A stretch of DNA of 64,000 nucleotides from the NCBI RefSeq assembly GCF_900117395.1, contig NZ_FPEG01000002.1:372001-436000 (forward strand), read 5' to 3'. Shown here piece after piece: positions 1 through 7,674 of this stretch. Position 1 is the first letter of the stretch. Each line of letters starts with the position of its first letter. Source of the DNA: Agrococcus sp. Marseille-P2731. Its GTDB lineage: Bacteria > Actinomycetota > Actinomycetes > Actinomycetales > Microbacteriaceae. The position numbers and the translations under genes were made by a program. Below the pieces are notes generated by a model, which was given only the letters and a program-made list of their open reading frames with translations, was not told where the DNA came from and made no database searches.

Positions 1-676
1 AATCCCAGGCGGGCTCACCCACGCGCGCCGCGCGCCACAGCAGCGGGTCGAGCGGCGAGCGCTTCCCCGGCCTGTCCGGGTCTCCCCCGAACTCGCGCGT
101 CAGCTCGAGCATCTGCGCCGCGTCCGTCCTGCTGCCCTCGCCGACGGCGAAGCGTCGCTGCCGCGTGGTGTCGAAGAGCACGTCGTCGCCCTCGACCCCC
201 GGCGTCTCGACCCGGTACGCGTCACCGGTCTCGAGCATCCGCCCGACCGCCTCGGCGATCGGCTGGATCCGCTCGGTCACCGCCACCCAGGAGTCCGGGG
301 GCAGGATCCGCAGTGCCTCCATGTCGCCGCGGAACAGCTGCTGCTGTCGCTCGGCGAGCTCGCGCCAGTCGACGCCGTCGCGCGCCGCGCGCTCGAGCAG
401 GGGGTCGTCGACGTCGGTCGAGTTCATCGCCGTGCGCACGTCGATGCCCGCGTCGAGCCACACGCGCGTGAGCGTGTCGAACGCGAGATAGGTGAAGGCG
501 TGCCCGATGTGGGTGGCGTCGTAGGGCGTGATGCCGCAGGTGTACATGGATGCGGTGGGCCCGCTCGGCAGCACCGCTCGAGCGTCGGTGCGCACGTCGT
601 GCACGCTCGGCGCCTCGCCCTCGCCGTGGCCGAGCGCAGCCAACGAGGGCACCTCGGCACGCTCCCAGCTGCGCAT
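1..676 (-). CDS. mshC: MshC, cysteine:glucosaminylinositol ligase (5' part; gene runs off the window)
   Basis: This is the amino-terminal 225 residues of the mycothiol-pathway ligase that joins cysteine to GlcN-inositol using ATP, a paralogue of cysteinyl-tRNA synthetase. A Cys at residue 47 (MYTCGITPYD) is the expected zinc ligand, and the class I HIGH motif reads HIGH at residues 56-59. The stretch TDVDDPLLERAARDG near residue 90 is typical of MshC rather than CysS. The ATG at 674-676 overlaps the uppP stop codon in an ATGA, so the gene is translationally coupled as the third gene of the M20 peptidase-uppP-mshC operon. The carboxy end lies beyond position 1. Mycothiol is specific to Actinomycetota, which helps place the organism. 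Confidence 0.93.
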   Translation of the reverse strand, partial: MRSWERAEVPSLAALGHGEGEAPSVHDVRTDARAVLPSGPTASMYTCGITPYDATHIGHAFTYLAFDTLTRVWLDAGIDVRTAMNSTDVDDPLLERAARDGVDWRELAERQQQLFRGDMEALRILPPDSWVAVTERIQPIAEAVGRMLETGDAYRVETPGVEGDDVLFDTTRQRRFAVGEGSRTDAAQMLELTREFGGDPDRPGKRSPLDPLLWRAARVGEPAWD

Positions 677-1509
677 CAGAGCGCCTCGATCCAGCCGGCG
701 CTCAGCGCGATGAGCAGCAGGATGCCGAGCGCGATGCGGTAGACGACGAAGGGAAGGAAGCTGCGGCGCGAGATCCAGTCCATCAGCCACCTGATGACGG
801 CGAGGCCGACGACGAAGGCGACGAGGGTCGCGAGGATCGTCGGTCCCCAGCCCAGGCCGATGGCGGAGGGCTCGCTCAGCGCCTGGGCGGTCTCGTAGAT
901 GCCCGCGCCGAAGACGGCGGGCACGGCGAGGAAGAAGGCGTACTTCGCCGCGGCAGGCCGCTCGTAGCCGAGCACGCGACCCATCGTGACGGTGGCGCCC
1001 GAGCGCGAGACGCCCGGGATGAGCGAGAGCACCTGCGCGAGGCCGATGAGCACGCCGTGCCGGTAGGTCGTGGTCTCGAGCGTGTGCACCCGGCGGCCCA
1101 GCATGTCGGCGAGGCCGAGGATGATGCCGAAGACGATGAGGACGGTCGCGGTGATCCAGAGGCTGCGCAGCTGGTCGCGGATCAGGTCCTGGAACAGCAC
1201 GCCCGCGATCACGATCGGGATCGTGCCGAGGATGACGAGCCAGCCCATCTTCACGTCGGGGTCGCTCCGGTCGACCTTGCCCGAGAACTGCTGGAACCAC
1301 TTCCCGATGATGCGGGTGATGTCCTTCCAGAAGAAGATCACGACGGCGAGCTCGGTGCCGATCTGCGTGATGGCGGTGAAGGTGGCCCCAGGATCCTCGG
1401 CGCCGGGCAGGAAGAGCCCGGCGATGCGCAGGTGCGCGCTCGAGGAGATGGGCAGGAACTCGGTTGCGCCCTGGAGCGCCCCGAGGATGATCGCGATCAG
1501 CCAGTCCAT
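676..1509 (-). CDS. uppP: UppP, undecaprenyl-diphosphatase (BacA family)
   Basis: This integral membrane enzyme dephosphorylates undecaprenyl diphosphate to recycle the lipid carrier for peptidoglycan synthesis; in many bacteria extra copies give bacitracin tolerance. The 277-residue length fits the family. Both signature regions are present: GATEFLPISSSAHL at residues 14-27 with the catalytic Glu17, and PGVSRSG at 165-171 with the conserved Ser-Arg. Hydrophobic segments alternate along the whole length. The ATG at 1507-1509 lies 14 bp after the peptidase stop, so the two are probably co-transcribed. The gene ends in a 4-nt-type overlap with mshC. Confidence 0.95.
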   Translation of the reverse strand: MDWLIAIILGALQGATEFLPISSSAHLRIAGLFLPGAEDPGATFTAITQIGTELAVVIFFWKDITRIIGKWFQQFSGKVDRSDPDVKMGWLVILGTIPIVIAGVLFQDLIRDQLRSLWITATVLIVFGIILGLADMLGRRVHTLETTTYRHGVLIGLAQVLSLIPGVSRSGATVTMGRVLGYERPAAAKYAFFLAVPAVFGAGIYETAQALSEPSAIGLGWGPTILATLVAFVVGLAVIRWLMDWISRRSFLPFVVYRIALGILLLIALSAGWIEAL

Positions 1510-1523
1510 GGTGGAAGAGAACC

Positions 1524-2816
1524 TCAGTAGGTCAGCAGCAGGTCTTCGAGCACGTCGGTGCCGAACTCGAGCGCGTCGAGCGGCACGCGCTCGTCGACGC
1601 CGTGGAACATCGCGGCGAAGTCGAGGTCGGGCGTGAGCCTCAGCGGTGCGAAGCCGTACCCGGCGATGCCGAGCGCGGCGAGCGACTTGTTGTCGGTGCC
1701 GCCCGAGAGCATGTAGGGCAGCACGGGCGCGCCCGGGTCGTGCCGGCCGATCGCGGCGGTCATCGCCTCGACGAGCTCGCCGCCGAAGGGGTGCTCGAGC
1801 CCGATGTCGCCGTGCACGAGCTCGACCTCGATCTCGTCGCCGACGATGGCGCGGATCGCGTCGATCGCCTCTGCCTCGCGACCCGGCAGCGGGCGCACGT
1901 CGATGCGCGCCTCGGCGACCGAGGGGATGACGTTGTGCTTGTAGCCGGCATCGAGCATGGTGGGGTTCGCCGTGTGGCGCAGGCTCGAGCGCAGGAAGCG
2001 CGAGACCGTGCCGGTCCGCTCCGCCACCGCATCCGGGTCGTCGGCCTCGACGTCGAGGATCTCGGCGATGCCGGCGATGAGCCCGCGCGTGGTGTCGGTC
2101 AGCTCGACCGGGAACTCGTGGGCGCCGACAGCCGCGACCGCGCGGGCGAGCTTCGTGACGGCGTTGTCCCGCATGTGCTGCGATCCGTGGGCGGCCGTTC
2201 CGCGGGCCCGCAGCAGGATCCACTGCAGCGCCTTCTCGGCGGTCTGCAGCAGGTAGGCGCGCTGACCGCCGATGTCGATCGAGTAGCCGCCGACCTCGCT
2301 GATCGCCTCGGTGGCGCCCTCGAAGAGCTCCGGGTGGTGCTCGACGAGCCACTGCGCGCCGTAGGCGCCGCCCGCCTCCTCGTCGGCGAAGAAGGCGATG
2401 ACGAGGCCGCGGCGGGGCTTGCGGCCGCTCGCGAGGATCCGCTCGAGCGCGACCAGGATCATCGCGTCCATCTGCTTCATGTCGACGGCGCCGCGGCCCC
2501 AGAGCAGCCCGTCCCGGATCTCGCCCGCGAACGGGTCCACGCTCCATTCGGCAGCATCCGCCGGCACCACGTCGAGGTGGCCGTGCACGACGAGCAGGGG
2601 CAGGCTCGCGTCCTCGCCCTCCACGCGCGCCACGACGCTCGCGCGGCCGGGTGCCGACTCGAAGGTCTCGCTCTGCACGCCCATGGCCGCCAGCACCTCG
2701 GCGACGTACGCCGCCGCATCCGCTTCGCCGCTCGAGCGCCCGCCGCCCCAGTTCTGGGTGTCGAAGCGGATGAGGTCCCTCGCGATGCGCGCGGTGCGAG
2801 TCAGTCCATCGGTCAC
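1524..2816 (-). CDS. M20 family metallopeptidase / dipeptidase
   Basis: This is a 430-residue zinc-dependent M20 hydrolase (dipeptidase/ArgE/DapE-like), probably cytoplasmic because no signal peptide is visible. The metal and catalytic residues are visible: HGHLDVVP with His80 and Asp82, GRGAVDMK with Asp112, and the ADEEAGG pair Glu146/Glu147. The dimerisation (lid) domain lies in the middle and the last zinc-ligand His is in the carboxy part (MFHGVDE). The GTG start at 2814-2816 is supported by a TAGCCT box ending 6 nt before it, which suggests a leaderless mRNA. It is the first gene of an operon with uppP and mshC. The exact substrate cannot be read from the sequence. Confidence 0.9.
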   Translation of the reverse strand: MTDGLTRTARIARDLIRFDTQNWGGGRSSGEADAAAYVAEVLAAMGVQSETFESAPGRASVVARVEGEDASLPLLVVHGHLDVVPADAAEWSVDPFAGEIRDGLLWGRGAVDMKQMDAMILVALERILASGRKPRRGLVIAFFADEEAGGAYGAQWLVEHHPELFEGATEAISEVGGYSIDIGGQRAYLLQTAEKALQWILLRARGTAAHGSQHMRDNAVTKLARAVAAVGAHEFPVELTDTTRGLIAGIAEILDVEADDPDAVAERTGTVSRFLRSSLRHTANPTMLDAGYKHNVIPSVAEARIDVRPLPGREAEAIDAIRAIVGDEIEVELVHGDIGLEHPFGGELVEAMTAAIGRHDPGAPVLPYMLSGGTDNKSLAALGIAGYGFAPLRLTPDLDFAAMFHGVDERVPLDALEFGTDVLEDLLLTY

Positions 2817-2822
2817 CAGCCA

Positions 2823-2828
2823 AGGCTA
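2823..2828 (-). promoter_or_regulatory. -10 box (TAGCCT) of the M20 peptidase operon
   Basis: TAGCCT ends 6 nt before the GTG start at 2816, the spacing that recurs before many genes here. It implies transcription starting at or next to the start codon. No convincing -35 element is seen. Confidence 0.55.
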
Positions 2829-2906
2829 GTGGGCGGGCGGTGGTCGTCGTGGGCCTCGACGTCGTGGTAATGTCTTCTCTTGGTCCACCAAGTGGTCCGA
2901 CACCTT

Positions 2907-2992
2907 GCGCGGGTGGCGGAAATGGCAGACGCGCTAGCTTGAGGTGCTAGTGCCCGTATTAGGGCGTGGGGGTTCAAGTCCCCCCTCGCGCA
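2907..2992 (+). tRNA. tRNA-Leu (anticodon GAG)
   Basis: An 86-nt class II tRNA. The acceptor stem GCGCGGG (2907-2913) pairs with 2985-2991, one pair being G-T. The anticodon stem CTAGC/GCTAG encloses a loop with anticodon GAG at 2941-2943, reading CUC and CUU leucine codons. A long variable arm (TGCCCGTATTAGGGCG) and a GGGGG TTCAAGT CCCCC T-arm follow. The discriminator base is A2992 and CCA is not encoded. A strong terminator hairpin follows at once. Confidence 0.97.
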
Positions 2993-2997
2993 CAGTG

Positions 2998-3027
2998 AGA
3001 GGCCCGGAGCAGCAGCTCCGGGCCTCT
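2998..3027 (+). terminator. Terminator after tRNA-Leu
   Basis: A perfect 13-bp inverted repeat (AGAGGCCCGGAGC with its complement) around a 4-nt loop, followed by TTCC, begins 6 nt after the tRNA. It looks like the intrinsic terminator of the single-tRNA transcript. Confidence 0.85.
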
Positions 3028-3086
3028 TCCCGTTCCCGGGCGGGTCGCTCCCGTCCTCGGGCAGGTCTGCGCCCAGGTGGGCGGGC

Positions 3087-3092
3087 TAGCGT
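3087..3092 (+). promoter_or_regulatory. -10 box (TAGCGT) of the PspC-domain gene
   Basis: TAGCGT ends 6 nt before the ATG at 3099, the same arrangement as at other start codons here. It suggests a leaderless transcript. Confidence 0.5.
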
Positions 3093-3098
3093 GTCGGC

Positions 3099-3338
3099 AT
3101 GTCGATCTTCAACGCCATCCGCTCGAGCGGCTTCCGTCGCGGGCCCGCTCGCCTCCTGGGCGGCATCTGCGGTGCGCTCGCACGACAGCTGGGCCTGAAC
3201 GTGTGGCTCGTGCGGGTGCTGATGCTGCTGCTGTTCGCGCTCCCGGTCGTCGGCTGGGGCGCCTACGCCATCATCTGGATCCTCACGCCCAACCAGCAGG
3301 GCTCGATCCCCGTCGAGCGGTGGCTCGGGCGCCGCTGA
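3099..3338 (+). CDS. Small PspC-domain membrane protein
   Basis: A 79-residue protein consisting of a single PspC domain. The conserved start RLLGGICGALARQLG (about residues 18-32) is followed by a hydrophobic helix (VRVLMLLLFALPVVGWGAYAIIWIL) and a short basic tail. PspC proteins are linked to envelope-stress responses, or form the amino terminus of some actinobacterial sensor kinases; here the domain stands alone. It is monocistronic, between the tRNA terminator and the convergent dinB gene, and its own stop lies 2 bp from the dinB stop. The role is inferred from the domain only. Confidence 0.85.
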   Translation: MSIFNAIRSSGFRRGPARLLGGICGALARQLGLNVWLVRVLMLLLFALPVVGWGAYAIIWILTPNQQGSIPVERWLGRR

Positions 3339-3339
3339 C

Positions 3340-4584
3340 TCAGTCGCCCCCTGACGGCCCCGTATCGTCGCGCTTCCGCTCGCGGCGCAGCATGCTCGCC
3401 GGCACCACGGTGGCGGCGCCGAAGCGGTCGTGCACCGCGTCCATGGCGCGCTCCGCGCTCCCCCAGGTCTCGGTGTCGTCCCACAGCAGGCCGTGGTCGC
3501 TCGCGTCCTGCACCGCGCTCGCCCGCACGCCCAGCAGCCGCACGGGCGGCATCTCGCCCAGCTGCTCGAGCATCGACCAGGCCGCTTCGACGATGACGCG
3601 CGTGACGTCCGTCGCCTCCGGCAGCGTGCGCGATCGCGTGATGGTGCGGAAGTCGTGGAAGCGCACCGTGAGCGTGACCGTGCGCGCCTGCACGCCCGCA
3701 TCGCGCAGGCGTCGCCCGACGCCGGTCGCGAGCCGCAGGAGCTCTCCCTCCTGCTCGGAGCGATCGGTGATGTCGCGCGAGAAGGTGTGGCTGTGGCCGA
3801 AGGACTTCTCGTGCTCCCGCTCCTCGACCGTGCGAGGATCGCGCCCCCACGCGAGCGCTGCGAGGTGGCGTCCGGTGGCCTCGCCGAACCAGGCGCTCAG
3901 CCGCTCCTGCGAGGTGTGCGCCACGTCGGCGATCGTGTGGAGGCCATAGCGGGCGAGGCGCTCCTGCTGCTTCGGCCCGACGCCCCACAGCGCCGAGACC
4001 GGCTGCGGGTGCAGGAAGTCGATCACCGCATCTGCCGGCACTACCAGCAGTCCGTCGGGCTTCGCGCGCGACGATGCGAGCTTCGCCACGTACTTCGTGC
4101 TGGCCGCACCCACCGAGGCGACGAGCCCGGTCTCGCGCCGGATGCGCGCCCGCAGCTCTGCGCCGATGCGGTTCGCGCCTCCCGAGAGGCGCCGCAGGCC
4201 GCCGATGCCCACGAACGCCTCGTCGATGCCGAGCCGCTCGACCTCCGGCGAGGTGTCGTCGAGGATCGCCATGACCTGCTTCGACAGGCGCGAGTAGAGC
4301 GAGAAGTCGGGCTCGAGGATCACCGCGTTGGGGCAGAGCCGCAGCGCCCGCGACATCGGCATCGCCGAGTGGACACCGTACTTGCGCGCCTCGTAGGTGG
4401 CCGCGGTGACGACGGATCGGCTCGAGTCGTGCCCGATCACGACGGGCCTCCCGATGAGATCGGGCCTTGCGAGCAGCGATGCGGATGCGAAGAAGGCATC
4501 GAGGTCGACGTGCAGGATCGTCGCGGTCGAGTCGTCGACCTCCGGGCCCGAGACCAGCCGGTTCGACCCGTCCTGCTTGCTCAC
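3340..4584 (-). CDS. dinB: DNA polymerase IV (Y-family, DinB)
   Basis: A 414-residue translesion DNA polymerase. Catalytic motif HVDLDAFFAS carries Asp27 and Asp29, and the second metal motif is LGIDEAFVGI with Asp121 and Glu122. The thumb helix-hairpin-helix (ALWGVGPKQQERLARYG) and a little-finger domain (HSHTFSRDI onward) follow. The GTG at 4582-4584 is chosen because the catalytic domain begins shortly after it. A GACGAT box ends 6 nt upstream, resembling the leaderless promoters of neighbours. No LexA-like palindrome was noticed in the 54-bp gap to the divergent GDSL gene. Confidence 0.93.
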   Translation of the reverse strand: MSKQDGSNRLVSGPEVDDSTATILHVDLDAFFASASLLARPDLIGRPVVIGHDSSRSVVTAATYEARKYGVHSAMPMSRALRLCPNAVILEPDFSLYSRLSKQVMAILDDTSPEVERLGIDEAFVGIGGLRRLSGGANRIGAELRARIRRETGLVASVGAASTKYVAKLASSRAKPDGLLVVPADAVIDFLHPQPVSALWGVGPKQQERLARYGLHTIADVAHTSQERLSAWFGEATGRHLAALAWGRDPRTVEEREHEKSFGHSHTFSRDITDRSEQEGELLRLATGVGRRLRDAGVQARTVTLTVRFHDFRTITRSRTLPEATDVTRVIVEAAWSMLEQLGEMPPVRLLGVRASAVQDASDHGLLWDDTETWGSAERAMDAVHDRFGAATVVPASMLRRERKRDDTGPSGGD

Positions 4585-4638
4585 GCATCCATCGTCCCAT
4601 GTGGCTCCCACGCGCCACGGCACGGCAGGATGGGGGCC

Positions 4639-5511
4639 ATGCATGAGCACCCCGACCCTCAGCAGCCAGCAGATCATCCCTCGACCTCGCCGATCGTGTT
4701 GCCGCATCCGGGCATGGAGCACCCGTACACGCGGTACGTCGCGCTGGGTGACAGCTTCACGGAGGGCGTCGGCGACGAGGAGCCGGACCTGCCGAACGGC
4801 GTGCGTGGCTGGGCCGACCGGGTCGCCGAGGAGCTCGCCCGCACCCGCCCCGACTTCGAGTACGCGAACCTCGCGATCCGCGGGCGACTGCTGGCGCAGA
4901 TCGAGTCCGAGCAGCTCGAGACGGCCGTCGCGCTCGAGCCCGACCTGGTGACGATCTCGGCGGGCGGCAACGACCTGATCCGCCCGAGCGGCGACCCCGA
5001 CGTGCTCGCCGCGCGGCTCGACGCGATCGTCGGCCGACTGCGTGCGGGCGGCGCACAGGTCGTGCTGTTCAACGGCCCCGACATCGCGATGACGCCGGTG
5101 CTGCGCAGCATCCGCGGCAAGGTCGGCATCTACAACGCCAACCTCTTCGGCGTGGCAGCCAAGCACGGCGCCGTCATGGCCGACATGTGGTCGGCGCGGC
5201 ACCTGCAGCAGCCGCAGATGTGGGCACCGGATCGGCTGCACTTCTCCGCCTACGGGCACCACGCGATCGCGATCCTCGTGCTCGACGCGCTCGGCGTGCA
5301 GCACGAGCTCACACCGATGGCGCCCGAGCCGCTGCCGCCGCGCACCCGGCAGCAGGTGCGCATGGAGGATCTGCACTGGGCGCGCGAGCACCTGGCGCCG
5401 TGGATCGTGCGGCGTCTGCGTGGGCAGTCCTCCGGCGACAGCATCTCGCCGAAGCGGCCGGCGCCGGGCCCCGTGCAGCCGCCCTCGGCACCGGAGCCGA
5501 TCGCTCCCTAG
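4639..5511 (+). CDS. SGNH/GDSL-family hydrolase
   Basis: A 290-residue SGNH hydrolase (lipase/esterase/deacetylase fold). Block I reads YVALGDSFTEG at residues 33-43 with the nucleophile Ser. The oxyanion Asn appears in SAGGNDLI, and the catalytic Asp-His pair in DRLHFSAYGHH. There is no signal peptide, so it is probably cytoplasmic. The carboxy tail is proline-rich (last 30 residues). The ATG at 4639 is preferred over the ATG at 4714 because a CAGGAT box sits 7 nt before it and a purine-rich stretch precedes it. The stop codon overlaps the stop of the convergent carboxypeptidase gene (5508-5511). The substrate is unknown. Confidence 0.88.
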   Translation: MHEHPDPQQPADHPSTSPIVLPHPGMEHPYTRYVALGDSFTEGVGDEEPDLPNGVRGWADRVAEELARTRPDFEYANLAIRGRLLAQIESEQLETAVALEPDLVTISAGGNDLIRPSGDPDVLAARLDAIVGRLRAGGAQVVLFNGPDIAMTPVLRSIRGKVGIYNANLFGVAAKHGAVMADMWSARHLQQPQMWAPDRLHFSAYGHHAIAILVLDALGVQHELTPMAPEPLPPRTRQQVRMEDLHWAREHLAPWIVRRLRGQSSGDSISPKRPAPGPVQPPSAPEPIAP

Positions 5512-6785
5512 CCGAGGTACCAGCCGAGCACGTCGGCCGGATGCGCGAAGCGCCATCCGATGTCGGGCCCGGCGAGCATGCCCTCGGTGCGCACCGGCAC
5601 CTGCGTCACCGCGCCGAAGGCGTCCGTGACCCGCACCGACGCCACCTCGCCGCGCGCGCCTCCGACCTCGATGTCGCCACTGCCCTGCAGCTCGAGCGCG
5701 GCCGCCGGCAGGTGCTGGGCGAACGCGTCCGACGCCAGCGGCGCGACGGTGGCCGCCGTCACGCTCGCACCCCAGGGCGCGCGGTACTCGATCGCGGGCG
5801 TGCCCTCTGGCAGCACCTCGGTCGTGCCGAAGTCGTCCCAGAGGCTGTCGACGAGTGCGAGCGTCGCAGCGTTCAGGTCGTCCTGCGCGACGACGCCCAG
5901 CACGACCGCGACGATCCGCCTGGGCTCGCCCTCGATGTCGCGCTCTGCGGTGACGAGCAGGTTGCGGCCGGAGACGAACAGCGTGCCGGTCTTGCCGCCG
6001 TCCACGAAGCCCTCGCCGAGGATCGGGTTGGTGTTCGCGGCGCTGCCGCCGGGCACGTCGACGCGAGCCATGCCGATGGTCTCGAGCACGACCGGGTGCG
6101 CGACCGAGAGCAGCCCCAGCTCGACCATGTCGGCGGCGCTCGCACGGCTCTCGAGCTCGAGGCCGGATGGGTCCGCGACGACGGTCGTGTCGAGCTCGTT
6201 GCGCTCGGCCCAGTCGTTCGCCGCCGCGACGAAGGCCTCGATGGACCCGAAGGCCCAGTTGGCGAGCGACCAGCTGGCGTTGGCCGCCGAGTCGACGAGC
6301 GACCACTCGAGCAGGTCGCGCTGCTCGACCACCATGCCGTCGAAGACCGGCACGGTCGGCGCCGCCTCCGCCACGGCCGCGCCGAGGGCGTTGATGTCGG
6401 CGCGGCCCAGCGTGACCTCCGCGCCGCGGTCGCTGCCGCTCAACGGGTGCGCCTCGAGCACCACGAGCGCCGTGATGAGCTTCGTGAGGCTCGCCATGGG
6501 CACGGCCTCGGCCTCGCCCCAGGCCTCAGCCGAGCCGTCGACGCCCGCGACGGCGAAGCCGGCGGCGCGCGCGGTGCCCTCCGGCCAGGTGATCGTGGCC
6601 GGCTCACCTGCGGGTGCTGGCAGCGCGAGGGGCGTCGCGCCGACCCGCGGGGCCGGCGCGAACGCGATGGCGGTCGCGGCGATGACGGCGGCGATGAGCG
6701 TCAGCACCACGAGCCATCGGAGGAGCACGACGAGCGGATGCGTGCGGCGGCGGCGCTGCGAGGCGGCCGTCACGGCGGTGGTCAT
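5508..6785 (-). CDS. D-alanyl-D-alanine carboxypeptidase family protein (penicillin-binding, S11-like)
   Basis: A 425-residue protein with a cytoplasmic arginine-rich start, one membrane anchor at about residues 18-43 and an extracytoplasmic peptidase domain that would trim peptidoglycan stem peptides. The SxxK motif is SLTK at 99-102 and the KTG triad is at 265-267 (GGKTGTLF). The second motif is unusual: where family members have S-x-N, this reads S-A-A-N at 166-169, so the expected Asn is Ala and an Asn follows one position later. The ATG overlaps the methyltransferase stop (ATGA), so the two genes are coupled. Activity should therefore not be taken as certain. Confidence 0.85.
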   Translation of the reverse strand: MTTAVTAASQRRRRTHPLVVLLRWLVVLTLIAAVIAATAIAFAPAPRVGATPLALPAPAGEPATITWPEGTARAAGFAVAGVDGSAEAWGEAEAVPMASLTKLITALVVLEAHPLSGSDRGAEVTLGRADINALGAAVAEAAPTVPVFDGMVVEQRDLLEWSLVDSAANASWSLANWAFGSIEAFVAAANDWAERNELDTTVVADPSGLELESRASAADMVELGLLSVAHPVVLETIGMARVDVPGGSAANTNPILGEGFVDGGKTGTLFVSGRNLLVTAERDIEGEPRRIVAVVLGVVAQDDLNAATLALVDSLWDDFGTTEVLPEGTPAIEYRAPWGASVTAATVAPLASDAFAQHLPAAALELQGSGDIEVGGARGEVASVRVTDAFGAVTQVPVRTEGMLAGPDIGWRFAHPADVLGWYLG

Positions 6786-7603
6786 GCCTCGCCCCGCAGC
6801 GCCCACATCGCCACGGCGGCCGAAGCCGCGACGTTGAGCGAGTCGACGCCGTGGTGCATCGGGATCCGCACGACCCGGTCGGCGGCGGCGAGCGCGCGGC
6901 GGCCGAGGCCGGGGCCCTCGGAGCCGAAGAGCAGGGCGATGCGCTCGGCAGGTGCGCGAGCGTAGTCGGCCAGGTCGACGGCGTCGTCCCGCAGCGCCAT
7001 CGCCACCGTCTCGAAGCCCGCGGCGCGGAACACCGGTGCGGCCGACTCGATCGAGTCGATCCGGGTCCACGGCACCTGCAGCACGGTGCCCATGGAGACG
7101 CGCACGCTGCGCCGGTAGAGCGGGTCTGCGCAGGTCGTGGTCACGAGCACCGCGTCGGCACCGATGCCGGCGACGGATCGGAAGGCGGCGCCGACGTTCG
7201 TGTGGTCGACGAGCCCGTCGAGCACAACGACGCGACGCGCCTGCGCGAGCAGCGCCGACGCATCCGGCAGCACCGGGCGCTCCATCGACGCGAGCGCGCC
7301 GCGGTGCAGGTGGAAGCCCGTCAGCTGCTCGAGCACGGGCTCCTCGCCGACGAAGACGGGCACGGCGTCGTCGGCGGGCAGCGTCTGGGCCAGGATCGCC
7401 TCGACCTGCGGCAGCCATCGCGGCGCGACGAGCACGGAGCGCGGCCGGTGGCCGGCCCGCAGCGCTCGCTCGAGCACGGTCTGCGACTCCGCGATGTAGA
7501 GCCCGCGCTCCGGCTCGGTGCGGCGGCGCAGCGCGACGTCCGTGAGCCCGACGTAGTCCTCGAGGCGAGGGTCGTCGAGGCTGTCGATCTCGATGATCTG
7601 CAT
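6782..7603 (-). CDS. SpoU/TrmH-family RNA 2'-O-methyltransferase
   Basis: A 273-residue SPOUT methyltransferase using S-adenosylmethionine to methylate rRNA or tRNA ribose. SpoU motif 1 reads DHTNVGAAFRS, and the knotted carboxy motifs read LLFGSEGPGL and IPMHHGVDSLNVAASAAV. An amino-terminal substrate-binding region precedes the catalytic domain. The start is ambiguous. The ATG at 7601-7603 has a strong GGGGGAG Shine-Dalgarno 8 nt upstream and begins right at the conserved region. A GTG at 7637-7639, 12 codons earlier, lies exactly 7 nt after a TAGCCT box and could be a leaderless start. The target nucleotide is unknown. The gene is followed by the coupled carboxypeptidase gene. Confidence 0.88.
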   Translation of the reverse strand: MQIIEIDSLDDPRLEDYVGLTDVALRRRTEPERGLYIAESQTVLERALRAGHRPRSVLVAPRWLPQVEAILAQTLPADDAVPVFVGEEPVLEQLTGFHLHRGALASMERPVLPDASALLAQARRVVVLDGLVDHTNVGAAFRSVAGIGADAVLVTTTCADPLYRRSVRVSMGTVLQVPWTRIDSIESAAPVFRAAGFETVAMALRDDAVDLADYARAPAERIALLFGSEGPGLGRRALAAADRVVRIPMHHGVDSLNVAASAAVAMWALRGEA

Positions 7604-7646
7604 GCGCTGCTCCCCCGCCACCGGCTGCGCCGGCTCCACCGTCTCG

Positions 7647-7652
7647 AGGCTA
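7647..7652 (-). promoter_or_regulatory. -10 box (TAGCCT) upstream of the TrmH-family gene
   Basis: TAGCCT ends 7 nt before a GTG at 7639 and 43 nt before the ATG at 7603. It is back to back with the divergent sirtuin promoter at 7662-7667. Confidence 0.45.
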
Positions 7653-7661
7653 CCGGCGCAC

Positions 7662-7667
7662 TAGGCT
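7662..7667 (+). promoter_or_regulatory. -10 box (TAGGCT) of the sirtuin gene
   Basis: TAGGCT ends 7 nt before the GTG start at 7675, which supports both the GTG start and a leaderless transcript. Confidence 0.5.
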
Positions 7668-7674
7668 TGGAGCC

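Noticed and set aside
550-2823. Several long open frames on both strands over the uppP and M20 genes (for example 715 codons at 676-2823 on the minus strand)
   Set aside because: They are out-of-frame readings of GC-rich genes, rich in Arg/Ala/Pro/Gly and without family motifs. Only the tail of the 715-codon frame is a real gene (uppP).
2881-2906. Operator or second tRNA fragment before tRNA-Leu (TGGTCCACCAAGTGGTCC)
   Set aside because: It is a short direct repeat only; no cloverleaf or palindrome can be formed, and it most likely belongs to the tRNA promoter region.
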